A stretch of 64,000 bases of DNA from positions 1 to 64,000 of the forward strand of contig NZ_CZPZ01000032.1 of assembly GCF_001458775.1 (NCBI RefSeq). The letters are read 5' to 3'. Shown here piece after piece: positions 61,999-64,000 of this stretch. Position numbers and translations under genes: made by a program. The notes beneath the pieces were generated by a model, which worked only from the letters and a program-made list of their open reading frames with translations, was not told where the DNA came from and did not search any database. Source of the stretch: Candidatus Nitrospira nitrificans (GTDB lineage Bacteria; Nitrospirota; Nitrospiria; Nitrospirales; Nitrospiraceae). Position 1 is the stretch's first letter, and each line of letters starts with the position of its first letter.

Positions 61999-62622
61999 GT
62001 CTCACTCACCAATAGAGAAGGTGCAGGATTCAGAACGAATTCGCGCTCCACCAATGGATGGCGCGACACTCATATATCCACGAAGCCCGCTCGCGAGGCA
62101 TGGGCGGAAACGCCTCAATCAACCGCACCGAGGTCGGCATTTTCCCCGCTTCATGAAAGATAGAGAAAAAATGGAAGGAGATCCTATCGCCTTCGTAATT
62201 CGCTTTGCAACGGGTGCAGCGTCCTGATACCGGTTGAGCAGTTTGACGCGACGGAAGATCGAAGTCGCCAAGCCGCGAGGCCTCGAACTCTTCCGTGTTG
62301 GGGGCGGTTCGTTCAGTTCACGGACGTCTCGATGAACTGCTGCGCGCGGGGGACAAGATGAACAGCAAAATGCCGTGCCGCTGACAGTGAGGAATCGAGA
62401 ATTGTTCGTAATCTTGATGATCTTCAATACGAATAGTAATGAGGACATCATCGGGTTTCTCATGAAATGTGAGCACTTGTTCGTGAACGTGTCCATAACG
62501 GTGAAACTGTCCCGCAAACCCCTCATGTGCAGAGAGGCTCGATCTCCCCGTCTTGAATCTCATCGCCTGTCTCGCTAGACTGCGCCCCGCTCAAGTTTTC
62601 TCGCATTTTCGGAGGTTACCCC
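61999..62622. other. intergenic region with a doubtful small gene
   Basis: A minus-strand frame at 62318-62563 encodes 81 residues with a structured-looking middle (HEQVLTFHEKPDDVLITIRI then EDHQDYEQFSIPHCQRHGIL), but no good ribosome-binding site precedes it. It could be a real gene or part of one; nothing else is supported here. Confidence 0.3.
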
Positions 62623-63657
62623 ATGACGGTTCGCCCCCTCCTTCACGTAATCATTGCTGTCGCGGCGCTAGTCTCAGCGGGGATGAGACCTTCGGAGGCA
62701 GCCGATCAGCCGCAGCACCTGAAGACCATATGTGAGAAAGGCACTGTGACAGCATGCAACTCCCTCGGATTGTTGTCTATGAAAGGCGAGGGGGTGAAGC
62801 AAGACGATGCTCGCGCTGCAGCGCTTTTCAAGAAAGCCTGTGATGGCGGGGATTTGAGTGGCTGCGCCAACCTCGGCGTGATGTATGCCGAAGGAATCGG
62901 GGTCCCACAGGATGAGGCTCAAGCCCTCGCCCTTTCGAGGATCGCGTGTGATGGTGGAAACATGAAGGGCTGCTACAACCTCGGGGTGATGTATGCCGAC
63001 GGAACCGGGGGCCAGCAGGACGACGTTCAGGCCGCCGACTTCTATAGGCAAGCCTGTGACGGAGGGAATGCGAAGGGCTGCTACAATCTTGGCGTGATGT
63101 ATGCCGAGGGAATCGGGGTCTCTCAGGATGAGGTGCAAGCCGCGGCCTTCTCTCGGAAAGCCTGTGACGGGGGGAGCATGAAGGGCTGTTACAACCTTGG
63201 CGTGATGTATGCCGAGGGAGTCGGGATCCCACAGGACGACGTGCAAGCCGCCGGCTTCTACCGGAAGGCCTGCGACGGAGGGAATGCGAGGAGCTGCTAC
63301 AACCTTGGCGTGATGCATGCCGAGGGGAGCGGGGTCCAAACGGATAGTTTTCAAGCCGCCGATCTCTATCGGAAGGCCTGCGACGGGGGAAGCCTGAGAG
63401 GCTGCTCCAATCTCGGCGTGATGTATGCCCAGGGGACCGGGATCAAGCAGGACGACATGCGAGCGGCCACCCTCTATCGGAAGGCCTGTGACGCCGGAGA
63501 AGCGAAGGGCTGTATCCATCTCGGCATGGTCTATCAAGTCGGGCGAGGCGTCAAACAGGATGATGCCGAAGCCCTCAAGTATTACGGGAAAGCATGCGAT
63601 CTCCGAGAGCCCAAAGGCTGTGCGCATTACGCCAAGCTGAAGACGGGGAGACGGTGA
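62623..63657 (+). CDS. cysteine-rich Sel1-repeat protein
   Basis: A 344-residue exported protein. The signal peptide (LLHVIIAVAALVSAGMRPSE, cleavage near AA) is followed by eight to nine Sel1-like helical repeats of 36 residues, each of the type ACDGGNAKGCYNLGVMYAEG plus GxGVxQDxxxAxxxYxK. Each repeat carries two cysteines, which in the related Helicobacter Hcp proteins form a disulfide joining the helices. The protein is therefore likely a periplasmic or secreted protein-binding solenoid. The DNA shows a 108-base periodicity. GGAGG lies eight bases before the ATG. Confidence 0.88.
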   Translation: MTVRPLLHVIIAVAALVSAGMRPSEAADQPQHLKTICEKGTVTACNSLGLLSMKGEGVKQDDARAAALFKKACDGGDLSGCANLGVMYAEGIGVPQDEAQALALSRIACDGGNMKGCYNLGVMYADGTGGQQDDVQAADFYRQACDGGNAKGCYNLGVMYAEGIGVSQDEVQAAAFSRKACDGGSMKGCYNLGVMYAEGVGIPQDDVQAAGFYRKACDGGNARSCYNLGVMHAEGSGVQTDSFQAADLYRKACDGGSLRGCSNLGVMYAQGTGIKQDDMRAATLYRKACDAGEAKGCIHLGMVYQVGRGVKQDDAEALKYYGKACDLREPKGCAHYAKLKTGRR

Positions 63658-63708
63658 GCTCGTATGGTCGATAGGCGCGGTTCGCATGATCGCGCACGGG
63701 ATCCAGCT

Positions 63709-64000
63709 ATGAGCCGGTTTGTGTCGAACGTAAGGTTGCCGATGCGACGACTGCTCCTTGGCCTCTTACCCTTGGTTTTAGCCGGATGTCCCACGACGAC
63801 GGCCATGATGGTCGGAGCGCCGGCCCTCCTCTCCAAATCTGAGTTCGATGAGCGGCGGACGGAAACCAAACGGCAGATCGAAACGGGACTGATCTCGAAA
63901 GAGGCCGGGGAAACCAATTGTCGTCAGATGCTGAATGCCGTCGACCGGAATCATGCAGCGCCACCGCCGGTAGATCCTGCTGCCTGTGAATTCGGATCGT
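63709..64000 (+). CDS. lipoprotein, truncated by the window edge
   Basis: The first 97 codons of a gene that continues past 64000. The product begins with a basic N-region (MSRFVSNVRLPMRR), a hydrophobic core (LLLGLLPLVL) and a lipobox LAGC (Cys27), so it is a lipoprotein. The mature part is charged and helical (LLSKSEFDERRTETKRQIET), with a second Cys in ETNCRQM. Too little is visible to name the family. An alternative start at the ATG for MRRLLLGL (63742) is also possible, because the signal peptide would be shorter and more usual. Confidence 0.6.
   Translation, partial: MSRFVSNVRLPMRRLLLGLLPLVLAGCPTTTAMMVGAPALLSKSEFDERRTETKRQIETGLISKEAGETNCRQMLNAVDRNHAAPPPVDPAACEFGS

Noticed and set aside
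62850-63600. CRISPR-like array or satellite at 108-base period
   Set aside because: The periodicity is explained by 36-residue Sel1 repeats in an open frame.

Overview
The window looks like a chromosomal segment of a Nitrospira-type nitrite oxidiser (phylum Nitrospirota). The clues are a dense cluster of c-type cytochromes with two large cytochrome bd-like membrane proteins, a Rieske/cytochrome b pair and an NxrC-like heme-binding protein, plus MEP-pathway isoprenoid genes, hopanoid genes and a Mla lipid-transport operon. The organism assignment is inference from gene content; no rRNA is present.

Left end (1-5.7 kb): a complete IS5-type insertion sequence begins at base 3 and sits at the stop codon of a 1056-residue MalT/SARP-like regulator. 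Next come an intact Phd/YefM-RelE toxin-antitoxin pair and a decayed HigBA pair on the other strand.

5.7-26 kb is a lipid and envelope region: ispH, smc, a 1.5-kb gap with gene relics, squalene-hopene cyclase with hpnG, mlaE-mlaF-mlaD-mlaC followed by an Omp85-type barrel, dxs, ispG, a GT87-like membrane glycosyltransferase, tRNA-Cys and hpnH. MEP enzymes supply isoprenoid precursors, Shc makes the hopane core, HpnH and HpnG start the extended side chain, and Mla genes move lipids between membranes.

26-39.5 kb is a respiratory region on the + strand: carboxypeptidase-regulatory-like exported protein, cytochrome c lipoprotein, bd-like oxidase 1, membrane-anchored cytochrome c, PRC-like/Rieske fusion, full-length cytochrome b with b6-like heme spacing, an unknown membrane protein, bd-like oxidase 2, two membrane-anchored cytochromes c, an NxrC-like protein and a diheme lipoprotein. 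A UbiA prenyltransferase (quinone synthesis) faces it and overlaps its last gene by 4 bases. Together this reads as a quinol/cytochrome c oxidoreductase plus putative terminal oxidase system.

39.5-47.3 kb: a caspase-fold lipoprotein without its catalytic dyad, tRNA-Thr, an ArsR regulator followed by pstSCAB, and an SQR/NDH-2-like flavoprotein.

47.3-64 kb is accessory sequence: many small stress-type or unknown genes (27-residue membrane peptide, CsbD, RRM protein, response regulator, exported nuclease-like protein, ferredoxin, Nudix, coiled-coil proteins), an IS630 element with an A8 slippage site, an IS110-type element with two frameshifts, an OmpA-like protein with 21-residue repeats, a cysteine-rich Sel1 protein and a lipoprotein cut by the window edge. 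At least two genes here appear to lack any ATG/GTG/TTG start and have AUC or AUU at the right distance from a good Shine-Dalgarno.
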